A stretch of DNA of 64,000 bases from DAITMV01 sp046318595 (lineage in GTDB: Bacteria; Pseudomonadota; Gammaproteobacteria; Burkholderiales; Burkholderiaceae_B), in assembly GCA_046318595.1 (NCBI GenBank), contig JBKCTV010000091.1:124001-188000 (forward strand). The letters are read 5' to 3'. Of the stretch, positions 1-8,467 are shown piece by piece (the stretch's first letter is position 1; each line of letters begins with the position of its first letter). The notes beneath the pieces are model-generated. The model searched no databases. It was given only the letters and a program-made list of their open reading frames with translations, and was not told the DNA's origin. The position numbers were made by a program, and so were the translations under genes.

Positions 1-96
1 TAAAGCATCTAAACTCCTGACGGTATAAGCGCTGTGCGTGAACTGCTCGCCACGGATAGATCTGTCGGACATTCTGATTGTGCTCCAATCCGTTGT

Positions 97-115
97 GCGC
101 CGCAACATTCGGCGC
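97..115. other. weak hairpin in the 3' flank of fpr
   Basis: A perfect 6-bp stem (GCGCCG/CGGCGC) with a 7-nt loop lies about 35 bp beyond the fpr stop codon. There is no T-run on either side, so it is at best a weak terminator. The rest of bases 1-150 shows no convincing gene. Confidence 0.25.
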
Positions 116-150
116 TACGCTATCCTTCACGACAGGGTTAGCATACCTGC

Positions 151-957
151 CTACCAATAATTCTCTACGAGGAGTTGACCCGGTTTTTCGCGTCTACTCG
201 TCGTAAACCCGCGCGTTTTGAGTAAAGCACGCAGTTCTCCGACCATGTCGGGGTTACCGCAAACCACAGCCCGCGCCTGATCGGGCTGTAAAGGAAGGCC
301 AGCCCAGGATTCCAATGCCCCATTTGCTATCAAAGCTGGTAAGCGCTGTTGCAGCGTGCCGGGCGTATGCCGACGCGTGATGACCGGGACATAGACGAAT
401 CGGTTGGGAGCGATGCCGAGCTTTTTCAACCAGAGCGGCATATGCTCGCGATACGCCAGCTCTTCGGGCGCACGTACGCTATGCGCCAACACGACCGTTT
501 CGAAGCGTCGCCAGGTGGACGGATCCTGAAGCATCGACAAAAAAGGCGCCAGGCCAGTCCCCGAGCCCAACAGCCAAAGATGCGGACCAGGCGCCAGCCG
601 CTCTAGTGTCAATAAGCCATAAGGCGCCGAATCTACCCGTAATTTTGCGCCGAGTTGGAGCTGCGCCAACGGTTCGCTGAATTCGCCGCCGGGCACCACG
701 ATCGAAAAAAATTCCAGAAAGTCGTCGTCCGGTGCGCCAACCATCGAGTATGCCCGCCAGACGGTACCGGCGGCGCCGTCTTTTCCGCTCCCAGGGGTGC
801 TGAGACCGAGTCTGGCGAACTGCCCCGCCGTAAATAGCAATCTGGGCGGGCGGGTCGTGCGCACAGAAAACAATTTGCCAGGTAACCAGACATGCCGCTC
901 TGTAAGCGTTTCTTCCGTGAATGTCGTCAAGATAGTGGGCTGACCGTCCCCGGCCAC
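151..957 (-). CDS. fpr: ferredoxin--NADP(+) reductase
   Basis: FAD-dependent reductase (268 aa) that passes electrons between NADPH and ferredoxin or flavodoxin in the cytosol. An N-terminal flavin-binding barrel carries RAYS at residues 68-71, the FAD contact of the family. The NADP-binding half follows with GSGTGLAPF at 131-139 and VCGNPDM near 235. The chain ends in an aromatic residue (ENYW), as in bacterial-type Fpr. Length is close to the usual 255-260 aa. The start is a GTG placed directly after the fdxA stop with no spacer, so the two are almost certainly cotranscribed and coupled. Fpr probably reduces the ferredoxin encoded next to it; that pairing is inferred from position. Confidence 0.92.
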   Translation of the reverse strand: MAGDGQPTILTTFTEETLTERHVWLPGKLFSVRTTRPPRLLFTAGQFARLGLSTPGSGKDGAAGTVWRAYSMVGAPDDDFLEFFSIVVPGGEFSEPLAQLQLGAKLRVDSAPYGLLTLERLAPGPHLWLLGSGTGLAPFLSMLQDPSTWRRFETVVLAHSVRAPEELAYREHMPLWLKKLGIAPNRFVYVPVITRRHTPGTLQQRLPALIANGALESWAGLPLQPDQARAVVCGNPDMVGELRALLKTRGFTTSRREKPGQLLVENYW

Positions 958-1281
958 TCAGCGTTTCAGGTGTTCGAGTTTATTTGGTATGTCTTTCCAC
1001 TGGTCGGCATCGGGCAGGTGGGGTTTCATGCGGGTAATACTCGGCCAGGTTTTCGACAACTCCACATTGATGGCGATAAAATGCTGCTGCGATTGCGGAA
1101 CGTCCTCTTCGGCATAAATGGCATTGGTGGGGCATTCCGGAATGCAAACCGCACAGTCGATACACTCGTCCGGGTCGATGACCAGGAAATTCGGTCCTTC
1201 GCGAAAGCAATCGACTGGGCAGACGTCGACGCAATCTGTGTATTTGCACTGAATGCAATCTTCCGTAACCACATGGGTCAT
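958..1281 (-). CDS. fdxA: seven-iron ferredoxin FdxA
   Basis: Small electron carrier (107 aa) of the [3Fe-4S][4Fe-4S] type. The first motif is C9, C12, C17, C21 followed by Pro; the second is C40, C43, C46, C50 followed by Pro. In this family C9, C17 and C50 hold the 3Fe cluster, and C21, C40, C43 and C46 hold the 4Fe cluster. The about 50-residue C-terminal tail is typical of proteobacterial FdxA. It is the first gene of an fdxA-fpr pair with zero intergenic distance. The divergent spacer up to the gene at 1500 must hold its promoter, but no clear -35/-10 pair for this strand could be picked out. Confidence 0.93.
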   Translation of the reverse strand: MTHVVTEDCIQCKYTDCVDVCPVDCFREGPNFLVIDPDECIDCAVCIPECPTNAIYAEEDVPQSQQHFIAINVELSKTWPSITRMKPHLPDADQWKDIPNKLEHLKR

Positions 1282-1432
1282 GTCGCTCTCTCAAATGCCA
1301 TATCCAAGCCACGATTTTACCTTACCCTGTTCAACTGGTTGAATATATGGCAGTGTTCGGCTTGCAATTATTGAATTTTTTCGTAATGAGCTTATTGCTA
1401 AAAGCTTGATAAACGGCGGTTCGGTTACCATT

Positions 1433-1475
1433 TTCGGGTGGACCCGAAGACAAAATTCTCATGGATTCCTATAAT
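1433..1475 (+). promoter_or_regulatory. palindromic operator candidate plus sigma-70 promoter before the LUD-domain gene
   Basis: A 16-bp perfect palindrome (TTCGGGT-GG-ACCCGAA, 1433-1448) overlaps the candidate -35 AAGACA (1447-1452). A consensus -10 TATAAT (1470-1475) lies 17 bp downstream, and the start codon of the LUD gene follows at 1500. The GT-N2-AC core resembles operators of GntR/FadR-type repressors, which often control lactate genes. No such regulator gene is present in the window, so its identity is inference. Confidence 0.45.
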
Positions 1476-1499
1476 TCAAGGCTTGGTTGAAGGGTAGAC

Positions 1500-2189
1500 A
1501 TGCAGCGACATGTCGGAAAACGAATGAATAAAAACATCTCCCGCGCTGAAACTTACGCAGCGCCACATATTCCTGAGCGTAGGCCGGACAGTATGGCCGA
1601 GGTGCCGCAGACCAGGCTCGATTCGCCAATCCCGCCGCCTCCTGCCAAAGGAAGCCAGCTGCTCGCCTGCAACGATCCAGTAAACGGGTTCGTTCAGAGA
1701 CTTGACAAAAATTTCTGTAGCTGGAGCCGCATCGACGATCTCAACCAGGCGCCCGAAACCGTAGCCGCTTATCTGCGCGCGCGGGATTTGCCGCTCGACG
1801 TCCATGTATGGCCGGCCATCGGCCACCTGGGCTGGACGGCCGCTGGTTTGCGCCTGCAGGACGAACCGCAGAGCGTCACGGTGGGACCGGTGTTGTTCGC
1901 CCTGATCGAGAGTGGTTTGATCGCGCCATGCGACCAGACATTCCGTCCGGCGGTGCATATCGCCGTTTTGCATGCCGATCAAATCATCGCGCATACACAA
2001 CAGGTTTTGGGGCGAGTCGAGGAACTATTGGGCAAGGCGCCTCCGCAGTTACTGGTTCTGACCGGCCCGGTAGCGTCTTGTAAAGATCCGGTAAAACCTG
2101 AGCTGCCGTTTGCAATGGTCGATAAGGTATGTGCTGCGCACTGTCACGTCGTGATCGTCGGCGCGACCAGTCGAGCCGCTGCGTCGTGA
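1500..2189 (+). CDS. LUD-domain protein, LutC/YkgG-like
   Basis: Product of 229 aa. After a poorly conserved N-terminus of about 60 residues, the sequence follows the LUD (LutC/YkgG, DUF162) pattern: an SGLIA-type strand near 140, PAVHIAVLHAD near 155, and a C-terminal LTGP...HCHVVIVG segment near 190-220. LutC is an accessory subunit of the LutABC L-lactate oxidation complex in other bacteria. Neither lutA nor lutB is present here, so the partner is unknown. A GAAGGG ribosome site precedes the ATG; a second ATG eight codons later is possible. The stop codon overlaps the next start (GTGA), implying translational coupling to the TRAP binding protein. Confidence 0.6.
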   Translation: MQRHVGKRMNKNISRAETYAAPHIPERRPDSMAEVPQTRLDSPIPPPPAKGSQLLACNDPVNGFVQRLDKNFCSWSRIDDLNQAPETVAAYLRARDLPLDVHVWPAIGHLGWTAAGLRLQDEPQSVTVGPVLFALIESGLIAPCDQTFRPAVHIAVLHADQIIAHTQQVLGRVEELLGKAPPQLLVLTGPVASCKDPVKPELPFAMVDKVCAAHCHVVIVGATSRAAAS

Positions 2190-3328
2190 AAAAAGTCAAC
2201 GCCGCCAGCCGGCGGCGCTTCTTGCAGGGTGCGGGTACGGGTTCTGCGGCGGTTGGCGCGCTGCTCGGCGCACCGGCCATCGTCCGTGCGTCTCCGGAAA
2301 TCACGCTGCGCTTTCAAAGCAGCTGGTCCGTCAAGGACATTTTTCATGAGTTTGCGCTGGATTTTGCTCATAAAGTCAACGAGCTATCCGCCGGTCGCTT
2401 GAAAATCGATGTTTTGCCGCCCAACAGCGCCGTTAAAACATTCGCTTTGCTGAACGCCGTGCACAAAGGCGTGCTGGATGGTGCGCACGGTGTGTCGACG
2501 TATTGGCATGACCGGCACCCGGCATTTTCCTTGTTTGGCGGTGGTCCTGGATTTGGTCTGACGTCGAGTTTATTCCTGGCGTGGATGAATTGCGGCGACG
2601 GACAGCGGCTGTACGACGAGCTCATGCAAAAAGAGCTACGCTTGAATATTCAGGGTTATTTGTATGGGCCGATGTTTTCCCAGCCGTTCGGCTGGTTCAA
2701 GCAGCCGATTCGTAAACTGGCGGATCTAAAAGGCCTGCGCTTTCGCGCGGTCGGTCTGGCGGCTGAGGTCTATAAAGAGTTGGGCATGCAGCCTACGGCA
2801 CTGGCCGGCCCCGAAATCATCGACTGGCTGGACCGTGGGCTGATCGATGCGGCCGAATTCAACAATCCATCCTCTGATCGTGCGTTGGGTCTACCGCAAA
2901 TCGCGTCGAATTGCCTCATGAAAAGCTGGCATCAAAGTACCGAAGTTTTCGAGGTTTTGATCAATAAACAGCGCTTTTCGGCTTTTGGCCCCGAGTTAGG
3001 CGGTGTCATTCGCAATGCGATTAAAGCGGCATCGTCGGATGTGAACTGGAGGTCGGCGGAGCAGATGGCACGCGACTATGAGGAAATGTCGCGCCGTGGC
3101 GGTGTGCATTTCGTCAAAACGCCAGACGATATTTTGCATGCGCAGTTACTGGCTTGGAAAAAAATCATCGACCGGGAGTCTGCCAAGAATGCGCTGTTCA
3201 AGCAGATCGTTGCTTCTCAAATGGCATTTGCCCGCCAAGTCGGGCGTTACGCCTTGGATACAGAGCCTAACCTACAAAGCGGCTACGACTTCTGGTTTGG
3301 CGGCAGAGCCAATTCGACGCAAGGATAG
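2186..3328 (+). CDS. TRAP transporter solute-binding protein (DctP family), Tat-exported
   Basis: Periplasmic binding protein of a tripartite (TRAP) carboxylate transporter, 380 aa from the GTG at 2186. The start was chosen because the GTG overlaps the preceding TGA and puts a classical twin-arginine signal (SRRRFLQG) at the N-terminus, followed by a small-residue hydrophobic stretch and an A-x-A-like cleavage region. The mature part matches the DctP/TAXI-like family, including the long binding helix and the FRAVGLAAEVYKELG region. The dctQ and dctM membrane subunits are absent nearby. Its coupling with the LUD protein suggests a lactate or 2-hydroxy acid substrate (inference). The 3' end overlaps the convergent SDR gene by 46 bp. 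Confidence 0.75.
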   Translation: MKKVNAASRRRFLQGAGTGSAAVGALLGAPAIVRASPEITLRFQSSWSVKDIFHEFALDFAHKVNELSAGRLKIDVLPPNSAVKTFALLNAVHKGVLDGAHGVSTYWHDRHPAFSLFGGGPGFGLTSSLFLAWMNCGDGQRLYDELMQKELRLNIQGYLYGPMFSQPFGWFKQPIRKLADLKGLRFRAVGLAAEVYKELGMQPTALAGPEIIDWLDRGLIDAAEFNNPSSDRALGLPQIASNCLMKSWHQSTEVFEVLINKQRFSAFGPELGGVIRNAIKAASSDVNWRSAEQMARDYEEMSRRGGVHFVKTPDDILHAQLLAWKKIIDRESAKNALFKQIVASQMAFARQVGRYALDTEPNLQSGYDFWFGGRANSTQG

Positions 3329-4209
3329 CGCAGGCTGGAAAGTAAGGCGGATCGCCGTAGACTCACGATGCGTCTGGATTCGCACATGAAACTCCACAAA
3401 GCGGGGCTGACCATGGCGCGCACCGCTTCCTTGGGTAAACGCGGTGGTTTGGGTAAGCCAGCGTACTGCGCAACACAATCGAAAAAATCGCCCATTTTCA
3501 TGGGTTCTTCGTCCACGGCATTCACGATTCGTGGCGCTTTGTCACGAAACGCCGCCGCAAAGCACAGCCGTGCGAGGTCGAGCGCGTGAATATGATTCGA
3601 AAACGAGTCTTCCGGGGCGCAGATCACCGGTTTGCCATCGTGCAGGCGTTGCAAAGGTAGCCTGTCGTGCGCATAAATCCCCGGTGCACGCAGAATCCGG
3701 ACGCGGGCCCGACCACCACGGGCGATGCTCAGCCATTCAGCCTCTGCCGCGACCCGTCGCTGGGCGCGTGCCGATATTGGTGCGACCGGTGTTAGTTCTG
3801 TGACGACCGCCCCGCCATGATCGCCGTAGACCCCCGTGGTGCTGACGTACGTAATCGACAGCGGCGGCTTTGGCGCCCCAAGGCGACAAATCGCCCAGGC
3901 CAAGCGACGGCATAAACGTCCTTCGCTGTCGGTATCTGCGGGCGGCGCGAGCATGAGGATACGCCTGCCCAGGCTACAAACCCGCTGCCTGAACCGAGCG
4001 ACGTTCAAGTCGCCCATCAGAAAATGCGCGCCTTGCAAACGGATTGCTGTTTGCTGGTTACAATGGCGGGCTACCGCGATCCAATGCACATGCGGGTGCG
4101 ATAAACGCAACATACGCAAACCGATATCGCCGCAGCCGAGAATCACTGCCCGTGGCCGGCGAAAGCGGCGCGGCAGTGCGCGTGGCGTATCCCTAACGAA
4201 ATTTTTCAT
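3283..4209 (-). CDS. NAD(P)-binding SDR/epimerase-family protein, YeeZ-like
   Basis: Product of 308 aa with an N-terminal Rossmann motif (ILGCGDIG, residues 23-30) and a short-chain dehydrogenase/epimerase core with STTGVYGD near 120. The catalytic Tyr-x3-Lys pair of true epimerases is not obvious, as in the atypical SDR (YeeZ/YbjT) group, so catalytic activity is uncertain. It diverges from the ferredoxin-reductase fusion at 4225; only 15 bp separate the start codons, so the promoters must overlap the coding regions. Betaproteobacteria often carry these two genes side by side (recalled from other genomes). The substrate is unknown. Confidence 0.65.
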   Translation of the reverse strand: MKNFVRDTPRALPRRFRRPRAVILGCGDIGLRMLRLSHPHVHWIAVARHCNQQTAIRLQGAHFLMGDLNVARFRQRVCSLGRRILMLAPPADTDSEGRLCRRLAWAICRLGAPKPPLSITYVSTTGVYGDHGGAVVTELTPVAPISARAQRRVAAEAEWLSIARGGRARVRILRAPGIYAHDRLPLQRLHDGKPVICAPEDSFSNHIHALDLARLCFAAAFRDKAPRIVNAVDEEPMKMGDFFDCVAQYAGLPKPPRLPKEAVRAMVSPALWSFMCESRRIVSLRRSALLSSLRYPCVELALPPNQKS

Positions 4210-4224
4210 TCATTTAATTTTAGT

Positions 4225-5262
4225 ATGAATTTCAAGATCGAACTTAGTCCCGGCGGCAAATCGTTTACCTGTTCCGCCGAGGAAACCATTTTAGCGGCGG
4301 CCCTGCATCAGGGCGTCATTCTGCCGTATGGCTGCAAGAACGGCGCTTGCGGTTCATGCAAAGCGCAGGTGCTGGCCGGGACCCTCGATTATGGCGCGCA
4401 TCAGGCCCGGACACTGACCGATCAGGAAAAGGTAACCGGTCACGCTTTACTATGCTGCGCCAAACCCTTGTCGGATGTGCGTCTGCAGGCCCGGGAGCTA
4501 CAGGGCGCGGGCGACATGCCGGTCAGAAAAATGCCTTGCCGGGTTCTAGAGATAGAGCTGGCGGCGCCGGATGTCGCGATTGTGCGGCTGCAGTTGCCAG
4601 CCAACGAACTCCTTCAGTTCAAGGCCGGGCAGTACGTCGAGTTTTTGTTGCGCGACAATCAACGGCGGGCTTACTCGATCGCCAGCCCGCCGCATCGCAG
4701 CGGTCAGATCGAACTGCATATTCGGCACATGCCGGGCGGGTTATTCACAGACCAGGTGTTCAGTACCTTGAAGGTCAGGGATATCCTTCGTTTCGAAGGC
4801 CCCCTGGGAACGTTTTTTTTACGGGAAAATTCGGTCGCTCCCATTATTTTACTGGCCAGTGGTACGGGTTTCGCTCCGCTGCAAGCCATCGTGGAACATG
4901 TTATCGAGCAGCGTATTCAGCGGCCGCTCACGTTTTATTGGGGCGGGCGCCGTCGAGCCGATCTGTATCGACTACCATTACTCGAACAATGGGCCGATGT
5001 CTTGCCGGATTTTCGTTTCGTGCCCGTGTTATCGGAGCCCGATGATGCCTGGAACGGGCGAACTGGTTTCGTTCATCGTGCCGTGATGCGCGATTTTCCA
5101 GACATGGCGGGGTTCGAGGTCTATGCATGCGGCGCGCCGGTCATGGTCGAGTCGGCGCGGCGCGACTTCATGGCCGACTGCCGTTTGCCGGCCGAGTCGT
5201 TTTTCGCCGATGCTTTCACGTCGGCTGCCGATGGGGGTTTCGATGCCTTGGTCAGCCCTTGA
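4225..5262 (+). CDS. 2Fe-2S ferredoxin/NAD(P)H reductase fusion, AscD/RfbI-like
   Basis: Single-chain electron transfer protein of 345 aa. The N-terminal plant-type ferredoxin domain has C37-x4-C42-x2-C45 and a fourth ligand at C77 or C78. It is followed by an FAD-binding barrel with RAYS near 150 and an NAD-binding half with LLASGTGFAPL near 210. The order ferredoxin-FAD-NAD matches proteins annotated as CDP-6-deoxy-delta-3,4-glucoseen reductase or as oxygenase reductase components. No dideoxysugar gene is nearby, so that specific name should not be trusted; a general NADH-dependent reductase is safer. Full length with no visible lesions. Confidence 0.75.
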   Translation: MNFKIELSPGGKSFTCSAEETILAAALHQGVILPYGCKNGACGSCKAQVLAGTLDYGAHQARTLTDQEKVTGHALLCCAKPLSDVRLQARELQGAGDMPVRKMPCRVLEIELAAPDVAIVRLQLPANELLQFKAGQYVEFLLRDNQRRAYSIASPPHRSGQIELHIRHMPGGLFTDQVFSTLKVRDILRFEGPLGTFFLRENSVAPIILLASGTGFAPLQAIVEHVIEQRIQRPLTFYWGGRRRADLYRLPLLEQWADVLPDFRFVPVLSEPDDAWNGRTGFVHRAVMRDFPDMAGFEVYACGAPVMVESARRDFMADCRLPAESFFADAFTSAADGGFDALVSP

Positions 5263-5432
5263 GAGGTGGCCCTGACAAACTATGGGCGGAATGATGGGCA
5301 TGTCAACGCCGAAAGTTGCTCTCGCCCATGCCGCGCCGCAAATCATCAGCCAAACACCAGTCGGTTTCGCCAGGACGCTTCATCAGTAGAGCGTGCCAAG
5401 CATCACAGCTTCTCCGGCGCGATGAGACGGAA

Positions 5433-5461
5433 TTGCAGTGCCCTAGCGGTTGCCGTATAAT
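5433..5461 (+). promoter_or_regulatory. sigma-70 promoter of the rpsF operon
   Basis: TTGCAG at 5433-5438, a 17-bp spacer and a perfect TATAAT at 5456-5461. Transcription would start near 5468, about 57 nt ahead of the rpsF start codon and just before the leader hairpin at 5474. Confidence 0.6.
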
Positions 5462-5473
5462 CATGGGTTACCC

Positions 5474-5501
5474 GCCACACCGGTATTCGTAGCCGGGTGG
5501 C
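5474..5501 (+). promoter_or_regulatory. candidate S6:S18 autoregulatory leader hairpin
   Basis: Stem-loop in the rpsF 5' leader: GCCAC (5474-5478), unpaired A5479, CCGG (5480-5483), 9-nt loop, CCGG (5493-5496), GTGGC (5497-5501). It contains a CACCG sequence, the core I recall for the mRNA site bound by the S6:S18 complex in many bacteria. The location, directly before rpsF in an operon that also encodes S18, fits feedback control. The exact bulge geometry was not modelled. Confidence 0.45.
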
Positions 5502-5524
5502 TTTTCCTAAAGAACGGAGAACCC

Positions 5525-5929
5525 ATGCGTCATTACGAAATCGTTTTCATAGTTCACCCTGACCAGAGCGAGCAAGTCCCCGCAATGGTCGAGCGCTACC
5601 GCGGCATCGTAGAAGGTCGCCAAGGCAAAGTCCATCGTTTCGAGGACTGGGGTCGTCGTCAGTTGGCTTACCCGATCCAGAAGCTTGCGAAAGCTCATTA
5701 TGTTTTGCTCAATATCGAATGCGATCAGCAGGCGATGGATGACCTCGAGCATTCTTTCAAGTTCAACGATGCCGTCCTGCGTCATCTGGTCATCCGGCTG
5801 AAAAAAGCCGAAACCGCGCCTTCTCCGATGATGAAAGAAGTGCAGCGCGAGCAGGAGCGTAAAGCCGCTGCGGCGGCCAGTGTCGCGCCTGCGGCGCCCG
5901 AGGCACGGCCGACTGAGGCATCAGCCTGA
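5525..5929 (+). CDS. rpsF: 30S ribosomal protein S6
   Basis: Binds 16S rRNA together with S18 in the platform of the 30S subunit. The ATG at 5525 follows a GGAGA ribosome site and gives 134 aa beginning MRHYEIVFIVHPDQS, the standard S6 start; an upstream in-frame extension is rejected. The central WGRRQLAYPI segment is diagnostic. The C-terminus is extended by an Ala/Glu/Pro-rich tail, common in betaproteobacteria. First gene of the rpsF-priB-rpsR-rplI-dnaB run. Confidence 0.96.
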   Translation: MRHYEIVFIVHPDQSEQVPAMVERYRGIVEGRQGKVHRFEDWGRRQLAYPIQKLAKAHYVLLNIECDQQAMDDLEHSFKFNDAVLRHLVIRLKKAETAPSPMMKEVQREQERKAAAAASVAPAAPEARPTEASA

Positions 5930-5951
5930 GCGTCGCACCACAAATACGAGC

Positions 5952-6311
5952 TTGAACGAGTTTAGTATAAGCGCACGCATCGTTGAAAAAGAATGCGTTC
6001 GGTATACCCCGGCAGGCATTCCCGTAGTGCAGCTCCTCTTGGAGCACACAGGGGAGGTCATCGAAGCGGGTCTCGTCAGGCAGGTGGATTTTCAGTTGAG
6101 TGCAAAGGGGCTGGGCGACACGGCGCTGGCGTTGAACGAGCTTCGTTTAAATGCAGGTGCGCAGTTTTCCGGGTTTCTGGCGCGTAAATCGAAAACCGCC
6201 AAATCGCTGGTGTTTCACATCACGGCTTTTGCCAGTGTGCATGACGATGTGAAACCCGGTTTCGACAACGATATTGAAAAATTGGAGCAATCAAATGGCA
6301 TTTGGACGTAA
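5952..6311 (+). CDS. priB: primosomal replication protein N (PriB)
   Basis: Single-stranded DNA-binding OB-fold protein that helps PriA reload DnaB at stalled forks. The protein is 119 aa when started at the TTG at 5952 (MNEFSISARIVEKECVRYTPAGIPV). RYTPAGIPV is the family signature near residue 16. The TTG was chosen because upstream residues do not resemble PriB and because it lies just after the rpsF stop; the ribosome site is weak. The 3' end overlaps rpsR by 17 bp. Its place between rpsF and rpsR is the classic proteobacterial arrangement. Confidence 0.88.
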   Translation: MNEFSISARIVEKECVRYTPAGIPVVQLLLEHTGEVIEAGLVRQVDFQLSAKGLGDTALALNELRLNAGAQFSGFLARKSKTAKSLVFHITAFASVHDDVKPGFDNDIEKLEQSNGIWT

Positions 6312-6564
6312 ACCCGAGCGCAAAGGGCGCCGCCCGCAGCAAAATCCGTTGTTTAAACGTAAAAAATTCTGCCGCTTCACCGTGGCGGGAGTCGAGGCCA
6401 TCGATTACAAAGACATCGATACCTTGAAAGACTTCATCAATGAAAACGGCAAAATCATGCCGGCCCGAATTACCGGCACCAAGGCACACTACCAGCGCCA
6501 GCTCGACGAAGCCATCAAACGCGCGCGTTTTCTGGCGCTCGTTCCCTACACTGATAACCACTGA
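6295..6564 (+). CDS. rpsR: 30S ribosomal protein S18
   Basis: 89-aa platform protein that partners S6 on 16S rRNA. It starts at the ATG at 6295 with GGAG eight bases upstream; an upstream in-frame ATG at 6274 lies inside priB and would add seven non-conserved residues. The conserved core includes KKFCRF, IDYKD, the LKDFINENGKIMPARITG region and a basic C-terminus. Overlap with priB suggests coupled translation. Confidence 0.96.
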   Translation: MAFGRKPERKGRRPQQNPLFKRKKFCRFTVAGVEAIDYKDIDTLKDFINENGKIMPARITGTKAHYQRQLDEAIKRARFLALVPYTDNH

Positions 6565-6578
6565 TTCCGGATTCCGTC

Positions 6579-7031
6579 ATGCAAATCATTCTTCTCGAGA
6601 AAATTGATAAAAAAGGTAGTTTGGGCGACATTATTCGCGTCAAAAACGGTTTTGCGCGTAACTATCTGATCCCTACCGGAAAAGCCCGCCGCGCCACACA
6701 AAGCGCGATTGCCGAGTTCGAGGCGCGGCGCGCCGATCTGGAAAAAGCCGCCGCTCAAAAGCTGGCCGATGCGCATAGCCAGCGCGAAACGCTGTCCACC
6801 ACGACCGTGCATGTCAGCCAGAAGGCCGGCGTCGACGGCCGTTTATTCGGTTCGGTGACCAATGGCGATATCGCTGAAGCGTTGAAAGCCAAGGGCTTCA
6901 AAGTCGACAAATCGCAGATCCGTTTGACCGATGGCCCACTGAAGCTGGCGGGCGAACATACGGTGGCGGTGCAACTGCACAGCGATGTTTCGGCGGATTT
7001 GAAAGTGATCGTCGTCGGCGAAGCTGCGTAA
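6579..7031 (+). CDS. rplI: 50S ribosomal protein L9
   Basis: 150 aa. L9 has two globular domains joined by a long helix and sits at the base of the L1 stalk. The N-terminal MQIILLEKIDKKGSLGDIIRVKNG pattern, with KNGFARNYLIP near residues 22-32, is diagnostic. The charged linker helix (about 45-75) and the C-terminal domain are complete. It sits 14 bp after rpsR and 6 bp before dnaB. Confidence 0.96.
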   Translation: MQIILLEKIDKKGSLGDIIRVKNGFARNYLIPTGKARRATQSAIAEFEARRADLEKAAAQKLADAHSQRETLSTTTVHVSQKAGVDGRLFGSVTNGDIAEALKAKGFKVDKSQIRLTDGPLKLAGEHTVAVQLHSDVSADLKVIVVGEAA

Positions 7032-7037
7032 TTTCCG

Positions 7038-8423
7038 ATGAATCCAAATAGCAGCGACCCGGGTATTGCGTCGCTGCGAACGCCGCCGCATTCTGTCGAG
7101 GCGGAGCAGTCCGTCCTCGGCGGGTTGCTGCTGGACAATCAGGCCTGGGATCGAATCGCCGATATCATTCGGCAGGACGACTTCTACCGCTACGACCATC
7201 GTCTGGTGTTCGAACACATCGCCAAGCTCATCGACCGTTCCCGACCGGCCGATGTCATCACCGTATTCGAGTCGCTGCAATCGGCCGGTAAGGTCGAGGA
7301 CATCGGCGGTTTGCCTTACCTCAATTCGGTCGCACAAAATACGCCGTCGGCTGCCAACATTCGCCGTTATGCCGAAATCGTGCGCGATCGCGCGATATTG
7401 CGTCGCCTGGTCACGGTGAGCGACGAGATTGCCACGACAGCGCTGAACCCCCAGGGGCGCGACACCAAAAGTATACTCGATGAGGCCGAAAGCAAGATTT
7501 TTCAGATCGCCGAGGATGGCTCGCGTGGCAACACCGGCTTTCAGGACCTGCAGCCGGTGCTCGCCAAAGTGGTCGAACGCATCGACGAGCTGTATCACCG
7601 CGACAGTCAAAACGACATCACCGGCATCGCCACCGGGTTCATCGATCTAGACGCCAAAACCTCGGGGCTGCAAGCGGGCGATTTGATCATCGTTGCGGGC
7701 CGGCCGTCGATGGGTAAGACAGCGTTTTCCTTGAATATCGGCGAACATGTCGCAATCGAAGAGGGCCTGCCGGTAGCAGTGTTTTCGATGGAAATGGCGG
7801 CCCAACAGCTCGCGATGCGGATGCTCGGCTCGGTCGGTCGGCTCGACCAGCACCGTTTACGCACGGGTCGGCTGACCGATGACGATTGGCCACGCCTGAC
7901 CTTCGCCGTACAAAAAATGCAGGACGCTCAGCTCTTCATCGACGAAACCCCTGCGCTCACGTCGATGGAGCTGCGCGCACGCGCGCGCCGATTGGCGCGA
8001 CAATGCGGCAAGCTGGGGCTGATCATCATCGATTATCTACAGCTCATGGGCGCCAGCTCGGCGGGCGAAAACCGCGCCACCGAAATTTCCGAAATCTCGC
8101 GGTCGCTGAAAGCGCTGGCGAAAGAGCTCAACTGTCCGGTGATCGCCTTGTCGCAGCTCAATCGCGGCCTGGAACAACGGCCCAATAAACGGCCCGTGAT
8201 GTCGGACCTGCGCGAATCAGGGGCGATCGAACAGGATGCCGACGTCATTCTGTTCATTTATCGCGACGAGGTGTATAACCCTGACTCCCCGGACAAGGGT
8301 ACTGCCGAAATCATCATCGGCAAGCAAAGAAACGGCCCGATCGGCAATGTTCGTGTCACCTTCATCGGTGCGCACACCAAGTTCGACAATTACTCGGGCG
8401 CGCAACGCGGCGATGATTATTGA
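7038..8423 (+). CDS. dnaB: replicative DNA helicase DnaB
   Basis: Hexameric 5'-3' helicase that unwinds DNA at the replication fork, 461 aa. The N-terminal domain carries HSVEAEQSVLGGLL (residues 15-28), the family hallmark. The RecA-like C-terminal domain has a Walker A motif GRPSMGKTA near residue 220, a Walker B segment LIIIDYLQLM near 330, and SDLRESGAIEQDAD near 390 with the arginine finger region. No intein or insertion. Last gene of the ribosomal/primosomal operon. The convergent recN lies 44 bp downstream, and no obvious terminator hairpin was seen between them. Confidence 0.96.
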   Translation: MNPNSSDPGIASLRTPPHSVEAEQSVLGGLLLDNQAWDRIADIIRQDDFYRYDHRLVFEHIAKLIDRSRPADVITVFESLQSAGKVEDIGGLPYLNSVAQNTPSAANIRRYAEIVRDRAILRRLVTVSDEIATTALNPQGRDTKSILDEAESKIFQIAEDGSRGNTGFQDLQPVLAKVVERIDELYHRDSQNDITGIATGFIDLDAKTSGLQAGDLIIVAGRPSMGKTAFSLNIGEHVAIEEGLPVAVFSMEMAAQQLAMRMLGSVGRLDQHRLRTGRLTDDDWPRLTFAVQKMQDAQLFIDETPALTSMELRARARRLARQCGKLGLIIIDYLQLMGASSAGENRATEISEISRSLKALAKELNCPVIALSQLNRGLEQRPNKRPVMSDLRESGAIEQDADVILFIYRDEVYNPDSPDKGTAEIIIGKQRNGPIGNVRVTFIGAHTKFDNYSGAQRGDDY

Positions 8424-8467
8424 CCGACCAATAAAGCCGGTGTTCGTTCGCCAAAAGTGTTGGGCAT

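Noticed and set aside
2129..2185. Upstream extension of the TRAP binding protein to 2129
   Set aside because: It would place basic, Cys-containing residues before the twin-arginine signal; the GTG at 2186 overlapping the previous stop fits better.
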